Shown here: one piece after another, positions 32,858 to 40,750 of the stretch
Layout of the letters: every line of letters begins with the position of its first letter
Numbering within the stretch: position 1 is the stretch's first letter
Assembly (NCBI RefSeq): GCF_025821625.1
Contig: NZ_JACKSH010000192.1
Coordinates: 1 to 43,960, forward strand
Reading direction: 5' to 3'
Source: Mycolicibacterium pyrenivorans
GTDB taxonomy: Bacteria; Actinomycetota; Actinomycetes; Mycobacteriales; Mycobacteriaceae
Length of the DNA: 43,960 bases
Notes under the pieces: model-generated
What the model was told of the DNA's origin: nothing
Seen by the model: the letters and a program-made list of their open reading frames with translations, nothing else
The model's database searches: none
Program-made: the position numbers and the translations under genes

Positions 32858-33731
32858 TTGCGTCGACGAGACCCCACTCGAGCGCGGTGGCAGCGTCGAG
32901 CGGCCGCCCCGAGAGCACCAGATACGCCGTACGCCAACGCCCGATCCTGCGGGTGATGCTCACCGTCCCCCCGGCGCCCGGGATCAGGCCGAGTTCGAGC
33001 TCCGGCAGGCCGAGCACCGCCTCGCGATCACACTGCACCCAGCCGCAGAACGCGGCCATCTCCAGGCCGCTGCCCTGCACCTGGCCGTGGATCTCGGCGC
33101 GGCACCCGGGGCCCAGTCGCGCGGTGATCTCGTCGAGCACCAGGGCAGGGCTGTGCCGGGTGCGGGCGAGGTGGGCGCTGGCGGGGTCGGCGAAGGTGCC
33201 GAACTCGGCCAGGTCACCCCCGCTGCAGAAGGACGGCCCGTTGCCGGAGAGCACCAGCTCGGTGACCGACGGGTCCAGGCGGGCCACCTCGAGGGCTTCC
33301 AGCAGTGCCGCCCGCGCGTCGGTGGAGAACGCGTTGTGCCGTTGCGGCCGGTTGAACCGGATCAGCAGGCGGTCGCCGTCGCGCTGGGCCTCCACCGGAT
33401 CCCCGATCTCCGGGACCCGCGCGGGACCACGCTCGGAAAGCCACCGGGCGAACTCGCCGCCGGCCTGCAAAGTCGAGTACGCCAGCGACTCGGTCACCAC
33501 CCCGGCGAAGGTGGTGCCCGCCGGGTCGAGGGCGCGCAGCACGTCGTCGCAGACCGCCGCCGCCTGTGGCCACCGCAGGCAGCGCGCGGTCAGGTCGGCC
33601 ACTGCGTCGGGTACCGACGCCACCGTGACCGTGCGCCGGTCGTCGGAGAGCGCCTCGGTCAGCGTGAAAGTCGCTTCCTCGGAGGGTGTTCCGAGCGCGA
33701 CGAGCACTCCGCCGGCCAGCTCGACGTTCAC
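32835..33731 (-). CDS. Enoyl-CoA hydratase/isomerase family protein
   Basis: This 298-residue crotonase-fold protein has an unusual ~100-residue N-terminal segment before the core. The core shows FNRPQRHNAFSTDARAAL, SGNGPSFCSGGDLAEFG (oxyanion hole), GQVQGSGLEMAAFCG and ELELGLIPGAGGTVSITRRIG. It hydrates or isomerises an enoyl-CoA. GTG 33731 overlaps the FadD4 TGA as GTGA, so it is translationally coupled. Extra N-terminal residues start VNVELAGGVLVALGTPSEEA, of unknown fold. The 3' end overlaps gntR by 23 bases. Confidence 0.85.
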   Translation of the reverse strand: MNVELAGGVLVALGTPSEEATFTLTEALSDDRRTVTVASVPDAVADLTARCLRWPQAAAVCDDVLRALDPAGTTFAGVVTESLAYSTLQAGGEFARWLSERGPARVPEIGDPVEAQRDGDRLLIRFNRPQRHNAFSTDARAALLEALEVARLDPSVTELVLSGNGPSFCSGGDLAEFGTFADPASAHLARTRHSPALVLDEITARLGPGCRAEIHGQVQGSGLEMAAFCGWVQCDREAVLGLPELELGLIPGAGGTVSITRRIGRWRTAYLVLSGRPLDAATALEWGLVDAISPTGAA

Positions 33732-35248
33732 GAGTACTTCTTGATCAGCTCGTGCTTGTAGAGCTTGCCGGTGTCGGTTCGGGGAAGCTGCGCCTCGAAC
33801 GAGATCGACCGGGGACACTTGTAGTGCGCCAACCGGTCCCGAAGCCACTCCAGCAGTTCCCCGGCGAACTCCGGGGTGGTGTCGGCGGGGTCGACCGTCT
33901 GCACCACGGCTTTGACGCTCTGGCCCATCTCGTCGTCGGGAACGCCGAAGACCGCCGCGTCCATCACCAGCGGATGCGTGACGAGCATGTTCTCGGCCTC
34001 CTGCGGATAGATGTTCACGCCGCCGGAGATGATCATGTGATGCCTGCGGTCGGTGAGGTAGAGGTACCCCTCCTCGTCGACATAACCGATGTCGCCCACC
34101 GTCTTCCAGCCGCGCGGGTCGCGCGACGACGCCGTCTTGTCGGGGTCGTTGAGGTACTCGAAGTCGAAGCCGCCCTCGAAGTAGATCTCGCCTGCCTGGC
34201 CGGGAGGAAGCTCGTTGCCGTCCTCGTCGAGTATGTGCAGCACGCCCGCCAACGGGCGCCCGACCGACCCCGGGTGCGTCAGCCACTCCTCTGCGGTGAT
34301 CAGCGTGGAGCCGTGGGCTTCGGAGGATGCGTAGTACTCGTCGACGATCGGGCCCCACCAGTCGATCATCTGTTTCTTGATGTCCACCGGGCACGGCGCG
34401 GCGGCGTGCATCACCCGCTCGAGGCTCGACACGTCGTACGACATGCGGTTGTCCGCGGGCAGTTTCAGCATCCGGGTGAACATCACCGGAACGAACTGGC
34501 CATGCGTGACACGGTGTTTGGCGATGGCGTCCAGCGCTCCCTCGGCGTCGAACTTCTCCATCACCACGGTCGTGATGCCTCCGGCCTGCGTCTGCATGGA
34601 CCACACCGACGGCGCCGTGTGGTACAGCGGCGCGGGGCTGAGATAGACGGCGTCGGGGCGCATCCAGAAGGACACCAGCGCCGCCATCATTCCCGGCGCC
34701 TCCGACGGCGGCACGTGGGGCAGTGCGCGTTTGATGCCCTTCGGCCGTCCGGTGGTGCCCGAGGAGTACTGCAGCAGATCGCCTTCGATCTCGTCGTCGA
34801 TCGGCGTGTCGGGCTGGCCGGCAACGCATTCGGGGTAGCTCTGCCAGCCGTCGAGCTGCCCGTCGGCGATGATCAGGACCGGGGGCAGGCCGTTGGGGAG
34901 CTCGGCACCGAGGCCGGCCAGCGTGTCCTTGAGCCTGCCCGAGCCCACGATGGCCTTGGCGGCGCTGTTGTCGATGATGTAGGCCGCTTCGGCGGAGGTC
35001 AGGTGCGTGTTGATGGGCACGTAGTACAGCCCGGCGCGGCGCGCGGCCCACATCACCGCGTGGATGTGCTCGTTGTTCTCCATCAGGATCGCGACGGCGT
35101 CGCCCTCGACCAGGCCGGCGGCGCGGAACAGGTGCGCCAGGCGGTTCGCCCTGGCTTCCAGTTCGCCGAACGTCACGACCGTCCCTGACGGGTACATGAT
35201 GATGGCGGGCTTGTCGGGGGTGGCAACGGCGGTGTCGCGGATCTGCAT
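33728..35248 (-). CDS. fadD4: Fatty-acyl-CoA ligase (FadD4-like)
   Basis: This 506-residue ANL enzyme has the P-loop LLQYSSGTTGRPKGIKRALP, YYASSEAHGST, the hinge motif VGDIGYVDEEGYLYLTDRRH and the catalytic lysine in PRTDTGKLYKHELIKK. It activates an acid as acyl-CoA for the neighbouring FadE3, hydratases and CoA transferase. Sequence and order match Rv0214. ATG 35248 has no Shine-Dalgarno; TAGAGT lies six bases upstream, so the mRNA is probably leaderless. Two palindromes overlap its -35 zone. Confidence 0.9.
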   Translation of the reverse strand: MQIRDTAVATPDKPAIIMYPSGTVVTFGELEARANRLAHLFRAAGLVEGDAVAILMENNEHIHAVMWAARRAGLYYVPINTHLTSAEAAYIIDNSAAKAIVGSGRLKDTLAGLGAELPNGLPPVLIIADGQLDGWQSYPECVAGQPDTPIDDEIEGDLLQYSSGTTGRPKGIKRALPHVPPSEAPGMMAALVSFWMRPDAVYLSPAPLYHTAPSVWSMQTQAGGITTVVMEKFDAEGALDAIAKHRVTHGQFVPVMFTRMLKLPADNRMSYDVSSLERVMHAAAPCPVDIKKQMIDWWGPIVDEYYASSEAHGSTLITAEEWLTHPGSVGRPLAGVLHILDEDGNELPPGQAGEIYFEGGFDFEYLNDPDKTASSRDPRGWKTVGDIGYVDEEGYLYLTDRRHHMIISGGVNIYPQEAENMLVTHPLVMDAAVFGVPDDEMGQSVKAVVQTVDPADTTPEFAGELLEWLRDRLAHYKCPRSISFEAQLPRTDTGKLYKHELIKKYS

Positions 35249-35254
35249 GGTCAG

Positions 35255-35285
35255 ACTCTACTTCGCCGAAGTTGACAGGTGTCAA
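35255..35285 (-). promoter_or_regulatory. fadD4 leaderless promoter with two adjacent palindromes
   Basis: On the minus strand TTGACA (-35-like, 35280-35285) and TAGAGT (-10, 35255-35260) are about 19 bases apart, and the ATG follows six bases after the -10. TTGACAGGTGTCAA (35272-35285) is a perfect dyad of the TTGAC-N4-GTCAA type, and ACTTCGCCGAAGT (35260-35272) is a second dyad beside it. A bound repressor would cover the -35 and spacer. Confidence 0.6.
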
Positions 35286-35316
35286 GTGCGGCCGGTGTGC
35301 GGCCGGGTGCGGTTAG

Positions 35317-35350
35317 GGCCCCGTGCGCGGTCTCCCCGCGCACCAGGGCC
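35317..35350 (-). terminator. Hairpin downstream of pckA
   Basis: GTGCGCGG (35323-35330) and CCGCGCAC (35336-35343) form an 8-bp stem with a 5-nt loop, extended by GGCCC/GGGCC outside. It starts ten bases after the pckA stop. No T-run follows, which is usual for mycobacterial terminators. Confidence 0.55.
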
Positions 35351-35359
35351 GAGAGGCGG

Positions 35360-37189
35360 CTACTCCTCCTCGGCCAACCGATGCTTCAGTGCGTCGAACT
35401 CGTCCTTGATGCCGGTCGGCAGTTTCTCGCCGACGAACTCGAACCACTCCTCGATCAGCGGGAGTTCCTTGCGCCACTCGTCGACATTGACGGCCAGCGC
35501 CTCGTCGACGTCGGCGGGGTCCACGTCCAGGCCGGACAGGTCCATGTCGGCGGCGGTGGGCACGATGCCGATCGGTGTGGTCTTGCCCTCGGCCTGGTGC
35601 TCGATCCGCTCGATCGCCCACTTCAGGACCCGGCTGTTCTCGCCGAAGCCGGGCCACAGGAAGCGGCCGTCGTCACCGCGGCGGAACCAGTTCACGAAGA
35701 AGATGGCGGGCAGTTTGGAATCGTCGGCGTTCTTGCCGAGGTCGATCCAGTGCTGGAAGTAGTCACCGACGTTGTAGCCGAGGAACGGCAGCATGGCCAT
35801 CGGGTCGCGGCGCACGGTACCCACCTTGCCCTCGGCGGCGGCGGTCTGCTCGGAGCCGAGGGTGGCGCCGATGAACACGCCGTGCTGCCAGTCGCGGGCC
35901 TGGGTGATCAGCGGGACGGTGGTCTTGCGACGCCCACCGAACAGGATCGCCGAGATCGGCACGCCCTGCGGGTCAACCCATTCCGGTGCCAGCGTCGGGC
36001 ACTGCGAGATCGGCGTGCAGTAACGCGAATTCGGGTGCGCCGCTTTGGTTTCCGTCTCCCGCAGGATCCAGTCGTTGCCCTTCCAGTCGATCAGGTGGTC
36101 GGGTTCGCCCTCGAGCCCCTCCCACCACACGTCGCCGTCGTCGGTCTTGGCGACGTTGGTGAACACGGTGTTGCCGCCCGCGATGGTCTTCATCGCGTTG
36201 GGGTTGGAGTCCCAGTTGGTGCCGGGCGCCACACCGAAGAACCCGAACTCGGGGTTGGTCGCGTAGAGACGGCCGTCCTTGCCGAAACGCATCCACGCGA
36301 TGTCGTCGCCGACGGTCTCGGCGCGCCAGCCGGGGACGGTGGGCTGCAGCATCGCCAGGTTGGTCTTGCCGCACGCGGACGGGAACGCCGCGGCGATGAA
36401 GTAGGCCTTGTTCTCCGGGGAGATCAGCTTGAGGATCAGCATGTGCTCGGCGAGCCAGCCCTCGTCGTGGGCCATCGCCGAGGCGATGCGCAGCGAGTAG
36501 CACTTCTTGCCCAGCAGGGCGTTGCCCCCGTAACCGGAACCGTAGCTCCAGATCTCGCGGGTCTCCGGGAAGTGGGTGATGTACTTGGTGTCGTTGCACG
36601 GCCACGGCACGTCCTGCTGGCCCGGCTCCAGCGGTGCGCCGATCGAGTGCAGCGCCTTGACGAAGAACCCGTCGTCGCCCATCTTGTCCAGCGCCGCCTT
36701 ACCCATCCGGGTCATGGTGCGCATCGAGACGACGACGTACTCCGAGTCGGTGATCTCCACACCCAGCTTGGGGTCCTCGGCATCGAGCGGACCCATGCAG
36801 AACGGGACGACCCACATGGTGCGGCCGCGCATCGAGCCGCGGTACAGCCCGGTCATGATGCCGCGCATCTCGGCCGGATCCATCCAGTTGTTCGTCGGTC
36901 CGGCGTCGATCTCGCGCTCGGAACAGATGTAGGTGCGGGACTCGACGCGCGCGACGTCGGACGGGTCGGAGAGCGCCAGGAACGAGTTCGGCTGCTTCTC
37001 CGGGTTGAGCCTCTGGAACGTGCCGGCCGCCACCAACTGCTCACACAGCGCGGCGTACTCCTCCTCGGAGCCGTCAGCAAACGCGACGCGGTCCGGTTGC
37101 GTCAGCTCGGCGACCTCACGAACCCAGGCGAGCAGGCCCTCGTGCTTGGTCGGTGCGGAATCGAGTCCCGGAATGGTCGCTGCGGTCAT
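35360..37189 (-). CDS. pckA: Phosphoenolpyruvate carboxykinase (GTP)
   Basis: This 609-residue enzyme converts oxaloacetate and GTP to phosphoenolpyruvate, the first step of gluconeogenesis needed when the cell lives on fatty acids or sterols. It has the kinase motif AAAFPSACGKTNLAML (P-loop), the substrate motif PEFGFFGVAPGTN and RGDDGRFLWPGFGENSRVLK. ATG 37189 begins MTAATIPGLDSAPTKHEG, as in Rv0211, and has an AGGAGA Shine-Dalgarno; the longer frame to 37207 adds six residues. A 32-base inverted repeat lies about 100 bases upstream. The hairpin at 35317 is its probable terminator. Confidence 0.95.
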   Translation of the reverse strand: MTAATIPGLDSAPTKHEGLLAWVREVAELTQPDRVAFADGSEEEYAALCEQLVAAGTFQRLNPEKQPNSFLALSDPSDVARVESRTYICSEREIDAGPTNNWMDPAEMRGIMTGLYRGSMRGRTMWVVPFCMGPLDAEDPKLGVEITDSEYVVVSMRTMTRMGKAALDKMGDDGFFVKALHSIGAPLEPGQQDVPWPCNDTKYITHFPETREIWSYGSGYGGNALLGKKCYSLRIASAMAHDEGWLAEHMLILKLISPENKAYFIAAAFPSACGKTNLAMLQPTVPGWRAETVGDDIAWMRFGKDGRLYATNPEFGFFGVAPGTNWDSNPNAMKTIAGGNTVFTNVAKTDDGDVWWEGLEGEPDHLIDWKGNDWILRETETKAAHPNSRYCTPISQCPTLAPEWVDPQGVPISAILFGGRRKTTVPLITQARDWQHGVFIGATLGSEQTAAAEGKVGTVRRDPMAMLPFLGYNVGDYFQHWIDLGKNADDSKLPAIFFVNWFRRGDDGRFLWPGFGENSRVLKWAIERIEHQAEGKTTPIGIVPTAADMDLSGLDVDPADVDEALAVNVDEWRKELPLIEEWFEFVGEKLPTGIKDEFDALKHRLAEEE

Positions 37190-37292
37190 GCTGTGTGTCT
37201 CCTGCATCTTCCTGCGAGGTGTCTACCAGGACGCAGGCCCCCAACGTAAGGCAGCGCTGCGGCCGTCCCTTGTGTATCGAGGTTAACGTGAG

Positions 37293-37324
37293 GGACATAC
37301 CCGCGGTCATTCAGGAGTATGTCC
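37293..37324. promoter_or_regulatory. Inverted repeat upstream of pckA
   Basis: GGACATAC (37293-37300) and GTATGTCC (37317-37324) are perfect 8-base inverted repeats, 16 bases apart, 104 bases from the pckA ATG. They could be a regulator site for the gluconeogenic gene. No matching published consensus is recalled. The rest of this 165-base gap shows nothing clear. Confidence 0.4.
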
Positions 37325-37354
37325 AATCACTCACAGGAACGATTCAGATGGCCG

Positions 37355-38737
37355 TCACCGCGTGTTATACCGACCGGTAACCACGGAGTCCGTCGTCTCC
37401 GCCCGCCGCAATGCCGCGCGAACGTCGTCCAGAGCCCGCTGCAACGACGGCATCGCGCGGTCGCGTTCCGCTTCCGCGCGGTCCAGGGCCCGCTCGTGTT
37501 CGCGGAGTTCGGCGTCGATCTCGGCGATGCGCTGACCCGCCGTCGGCCCGCGTGTGTCGACGGCGGCATGCGCGGACATCAGCGCGGCCTCGGCGGCCAC
37601 CATCCGGGTGACGACCTGCTCCTCGGCCATGGAGCGGACCGCGGCGGTGGCCTCGCCGACCCACCGGTCCAGCACCGCCCGGTCGTGGAGCAGCCCCCGG
37701 ACCCGCACCACCCACACCGTGACCGCCACACCGGCGACAGCGCCCGCGGCCAGCCCCGCGAGCGTGGGTTCGGCCGCCAGGCCGGACAACAGCCTGGCCA
37801 CCACCAGCGCCACCCCGAGACCGAACCCGGCGCCGAGCACCGTCATGAGCTGCGTCTCCAGCCGCCGCGACCGCTCCGGCGGATCAGGGAGGTCGGCCAT
37901 CGGCGCGGGTGACACCTGCGGCTGCGGTAGCCCGAGTTCGGCCGCGATCCCCGAGGCATGTGCGGTGATCTCCGCATCGATCTCGGCGACGATGTCGCGG
38001 CACCGTCGCCGGGTCCGCTGCTCGACGTCACCCAACCCGCGCCCGGTCGTCGCCGCGACCTCCTCCAACAGCTCCGCTCGCGCCGCCGCACATCGGTTGC
38101 GCGCCGAATACGTCAGCGCCACGCGGGCCTGCTGGATCCGGGCGCGCAGCGCGACGGCGCCTTCGGGCCGGGAGCGCCACCGGTGCGACTCCAGCTGCGC
38201 GCGCCGGTCGCGAAGCAGGTCGACACGTGCCCGCCGATGCACCGCCGCTTCGGATTCCAGGCGGACGATGTCGGCCTGCACTCGGGATTCCCACGCACGC
38301 AATCTGTTTCGCCGGGTGAGATCCGGGTCGGCCAGCAGCCGTTCCAGGGTCGCGACCAGCTCGTCCATGATCGGATCTCCCAGCAGCGGCGCGGCGGCGG
38401 CACCGACCCACGCGACGTCCCGGAACCTCTGCGCGGACCCGGCGAGTCGGTCACGGTTCGCCGCGAGTACCTCGCGCCAGCAGCGGTGGTCGTCGATCTT
38501 GGACACCACCGCGACCACGGCGTCGGTCTGCGCCGCAGCGAGGACCGCGACCGCGTAATCCGATTCCGCCATCGGGGCGACGGCCGACACGACGAACACC
38601 ACCACGGCGGGTGCCGCGCCGGCGTCGAGTTCACCCGCCTCCACGAAGCGGCACCCGGGAATCCGTCGCCGTAGCTGCCCGACCAATCCGGTGACGCCGG
38701 ACAACCGCGGACCGGTCACCAGCACGACGTCGCTCAC
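37355..38737 (-). CDS. Dynamin-like/GTPase-type membrane protein with degenerate P-loop (Rv0210-like)
   Basis: This 460-residue protein starts VSDVVLVTGPRLSGVTGLV, where GPRLSGVT has the shape of a GTPase P-loop but valine replaces the essential lysine; a later AVVSKIDD is a weak G4 motif (SKID for NKxD). Residues ~180-290 form a charged helical stretch, then a two-helix membrane hairpin (TVLGAGFGLGVALVVARLLS and GAVAGVAVTVWVVRV), and a C-terminal helix bundle. That layout recalls bacterial dynamin-like proteins. GTG 38737 overlaps the upstream gene's stop as GTGA. Function unknown; it matches Rv0210. Confidence 0.65.
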   Translation of the reverse strand: MSDVVLVTGPRLSGVTGLVGQLRRRIPGCRFVEAGELDAGAAPAVVVFVVSAVAPMAESDYAVAVLAAAQTDAVVAVVSKIDDHRCWREVLAANRDRLAGSAQRFRDVAWVGAAAAPLLGDPIMDELVATLERLLADPDLTRRNRLRAWESRVQADIVRLESEAAVHRRARVDLLRDRRAQLESHRWRSRPEGAVALRARIQQARVALTYSARNRCAAARAELLEEVAATTGRGLGDVEQRTRRRCRDIVAEIDAEITAHASGIAAELGLPQPQVSPAPMADLPDPPERSRRLETQLMTVLGAGFGLGVALVVARLLSGLAAEPTLAGLAAGAVAGVAVTVWVVRVRGLLHDRAVLDRWVGEATAAVRSMAEEQVVTRMVAAEAALMSAHAAVDTRGPTAGQRIAEIDAELREHERALDRAEAERDRAMPSLQRALDDVRAALRRAETTDSVVTGRYNTR

Positions 38738-39654
38738 CGGGACCGCCCGAGCAGTCGAAGCGATCCGCGGGCAATGTCTTTCGCGCACCGTTGGTGGGTG
38801 ACGTCGCCGGGCTCCCGGGCACGGCGTCCCCACTGCACGGCTCGGCGCAGGTGCGCGTCCGCGTCGTCGGCCCGGTCCACGGTGAGGCCCGCAGCCTCCA
38901 CCACGTCGACCGCCGCCGTCATCACCGCGAGTACGGCATCGTCGGCAGCCAGGAACGCGTCGATCCGGTCGTCACCGGATTGCGCAGCGAGCGTGCGCAA
39001 CTCGCGCAGTGCGGCACACACACGGCGGTAGCGGACGGGTGCCGTGACGGCGGCAAGGACCTCGAGCACCCGCTCGACCTGGCTGAGCGCGCGCAGTTGC
39101 CGCACGACGGCCGCATCCGCCGCGCCGCCTGCGACCGCGAGCACCGCGTGCGCGAGGCCGAACCGGTCCAGCTTCTCCAGGAGCCGCTCCCGCATCTGCG
39201 CAGGCAACCGATGATCCGACCCGACGAACGCGTCCGCCGACGTCATGTCGGCAGGGGTGGCCACCAGCGCGCGCAACGCGGCGACTTCGTCGTCGCCCAG
39301 TTCGACGGCGGCGAGGGGGGCGATCATCGGCACGACCGGCAGCCCGACCGTCGCGGTGAATTCGGCTGCCCGCCGCTCGGCAACGCTCAGCGGTCCACCC
39401 GGATCCACGCCCGCCAGGTCGGCCTTGTTGAGCACCACCATGGTGGCGCCGCTCGACGCCTCCGCTAGGGCCCGTTCCTCGGGCTTGAGCGCCTCGGCGA
39501 TGACGAGCACCTGCGCGGCGGTCCGCGCGGCGTCGTCGGCGATGGTCACCCCGGCCCCGGCGAGCCCGGCGGCGACCGCGGCCCGGCCCACCCCCGGCCG
39601 GCCCAGCACACCCACGTCAAGTGGTGCACCCAGGCGCTCGGCGACGGCCGTCAC
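38734..39654 (-). CDS. Degenerate GTPase-like protein (Rv0209-like)
   Basis: The protein has about 306 residues in the frame used here. LDVGVLGRPGVGRAAVAAGL resembles a P-loop (GRPGVGRA) but lacks the GK(S/T) lysine, while MVVLNKADLAGVD is a good G4 (NKxD) motif. The frame reads on upstream without a stop to 39744 with coding-like residues (QQIFADALAEFAAQTRHPG), but that stretch offers no ATG, GTG or TTG. The true start may therefore be CTG 39741 or 39735. It overlaps the next gene as GTGA and matches Rv0209. It probably works with that protein. Confidence 0.65.
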   Translation of the reverse strand: MTAVAERLGAPLDVGVLGRPGVGRAAVAAGLAGAGVTIADDAARTAAQVLVIAEALKPEERALAEASSGATMVVLNKADLAGVDPGGPLSVAERRAAEFTATVGLPVVPMIAPLAAVELGDDEVAALRALVATPADMTSADAFVGSDHRLPAQMRERLLEKLDRFGLAHAVLAVAGGAADAAVVRQLRALSQVERVLEVLAAVTAPVRYRRVCAALRELRTLAAQSGDDRIDAFLAADDAVLAVMTAAVDVVEAAGLTVDRADDADAHLRRAVQWGRRAREPGDVTHQRCAKDIARGSLRLLGRSR

Positions 39655-39882
39655 ACCCGGGTGCCGGGTCTGCGCGGCGAATTCGGCCAGTGCGTCTGCG
39701 AAGATCTGCTGCCCCCCGGTCCCGGGCCAGGTCAGACCCAGCCACTAGGAGAATCGTGACACCTGCGCGGGGGTGCTGTGGACACCTCTTTTTGGCGGTG
39801 GATGCAGGGGGTACCCGCAGGTACCGGCGGAAGGCAACTGTTGGGTATCAATCTGTAACACGATGCGGGGAGTCGGGCGTTG

Positions 39883-40695
39883 ATGAGCGACGATGGACGG
39901 ATGCATGTGCCGGGCCCTGACGTCGCCGACCCCGTGGCATCAGGATCTGGGCAGGGAGCCGGCCAAGGGCCCGCGCATCCCCACGTCTTCCCCCGGATCA
40001 CCAGCTTCCGCGCCAGGCGCTCCACCATCTCGGACAAACAGCAGGCGACGTGGGACCGCCTCTGGCCTGAACTGGGCAGACAAGTCCGCGAGGGCGACGG
40101 CCCCGCCGGGCTGCTCGACACCGAATCGTGGTTCGGCCGCCGCGCGCCGGTGGTGCTGGAGATCGGCTGCGGAACCGGCACGTCGACCCTGGCCATGGCG
40201 CAGGCCGAACCCGACATCGACGTCGTCGCCGTCGAGGTCTACCGGCGCGGTCTGGCCCAGCTGTTGAGCGCCATCGATCGCACCTCGGACCCCGAGTCGA
40301 CGTCCGCCCCAGTCACCAACATCCGGCTGATCCGCGGCGACGGCGTCGACGTGCTCACCCACATGTTCGGGCCGGGATCGCTGACCGGTGTCCGGGTGTT
40401 CTTCCCCGACCCGTGGCCCAAGGCCCGCCACCACAAGCGGCGCCTGCTGCAACCCGACACGGTGGCGCTGATCGCCGACCGGCTCCGGCCGGGCGGGGTG
40501 CTGCACGCCGCCACCGACCACCAGGGATACGCCGAACAGATCGCCGAGGTCGGTGACGCGGAGCCGCGGCTGCGCCGGATCGGTCTCGACACCGAGAACC
40601 TGCCGATGTCGGTGGCCAGGCCGGTGACGAAGTACGAGCGAAAGGCTCTCGCAGGCACTGACGTTGCCGAGCTGCTGTGGGAGAGAACGCGATGA
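39883..40695 (+). CDS. trmB: tRNA (guanine(46)-N(7))-methyltransferase
   Basis: This 270-residue SAM enzyme methylates G46 of tRNA. It has the SAM motif VLEIGCGTGTSTLAMAQ, the acidic VVAVEVYRRGLAQLL, and the TrmB signature FPDPWPKARHHKRRLLQP, with the tail YERKALAGTDVAELLW. An N-terminal extension of ~50 residues (GPAHPHVFPRITSFRARR) is typical of mycobacterial copies. ATG 39883 follows a weak GGGGAG; TTG 39880 would add one residue. Its TGA overlaps a mini-ORF that leads to the NYN gene, so the genes form an operon toward mmpL3. Confidence 0.92.
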   Translation: MSDDGRMHVPGPDVADPVASGSGQGAGQGPAHPHVFPRITSFRARRSTISDKQQATWDRLWPELGRQVREGDGPAGLLDTESWFGRRAPVVLEIGCGTGTSTLAMAQAEPDIDVVAVEVYRRGLAQLLSAIDRTSDPESTSAPVTNIRLIRGDGVDVLTHMFGPGSLTGVRVFFPDPWPKARHHKRRLLQPDTVALIADRLRPGGVLHAATDHQGYAEQIAEVGDAEPRLRRIGLDTENLPMSVARPVTKYERKALAGTDVAELLWERTR

Positions 40696-40712
40696 GCCGG
40701 CGGTTGCGATGA
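40692..40712 (+). CDS. Mini-ORF 1 (MSRRLR) coupled to trmB
   Basis: ATG 40692 overlaps the trmB TGA as ATGA; six codons are read before TGA at 40710, which overlaps the next mini-ORF's ATG. Visible only as sequence; expression is unproven. Confidence 0.35.
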   Translation: MSRRLR

Positions 40713-40750
40713 GCGCTTGCGCGAAGAGCCGGCGGCGGTTGCGATGAGCG
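40694..40750. repeat. Direct repeat of a translational-coupling junction
   Basis: The unit GAGCCGGCGG(CGG)TTGCGATGAGCG occurs at 40694-40715 and, with three extra bases, at 40726-40750, separated by CTTGCGCGAA. Each copy carries an ATGA. The layout resembles MIRU elements, which insert at overlapping stop/start codons in operons. Confidence 0.7.
40709..40747 (+). CDS. Mini-ORF 2 (MSACAKSRRRLR) coupled to the NYN gene
   Basis: ATG 40709 overlaps the stop of mini-ORF 1, and its TGA (40745-40747) overlaps the ATG of the NYN gene at 40744. It has 12 codons and ends in the same RRLR as mini-ORF 1. Expression is unproven. Confidence 0.35.
   Translation: MSACAKSRRRLR

Noticed and set aside
39745..39882. 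A further gene or RNA between the GTPase pair and trmB
   Set aside because: Only a short GGTACC-CGCA-GGTACC dyad was seen; there is no convincing reading frame or structured RNA.
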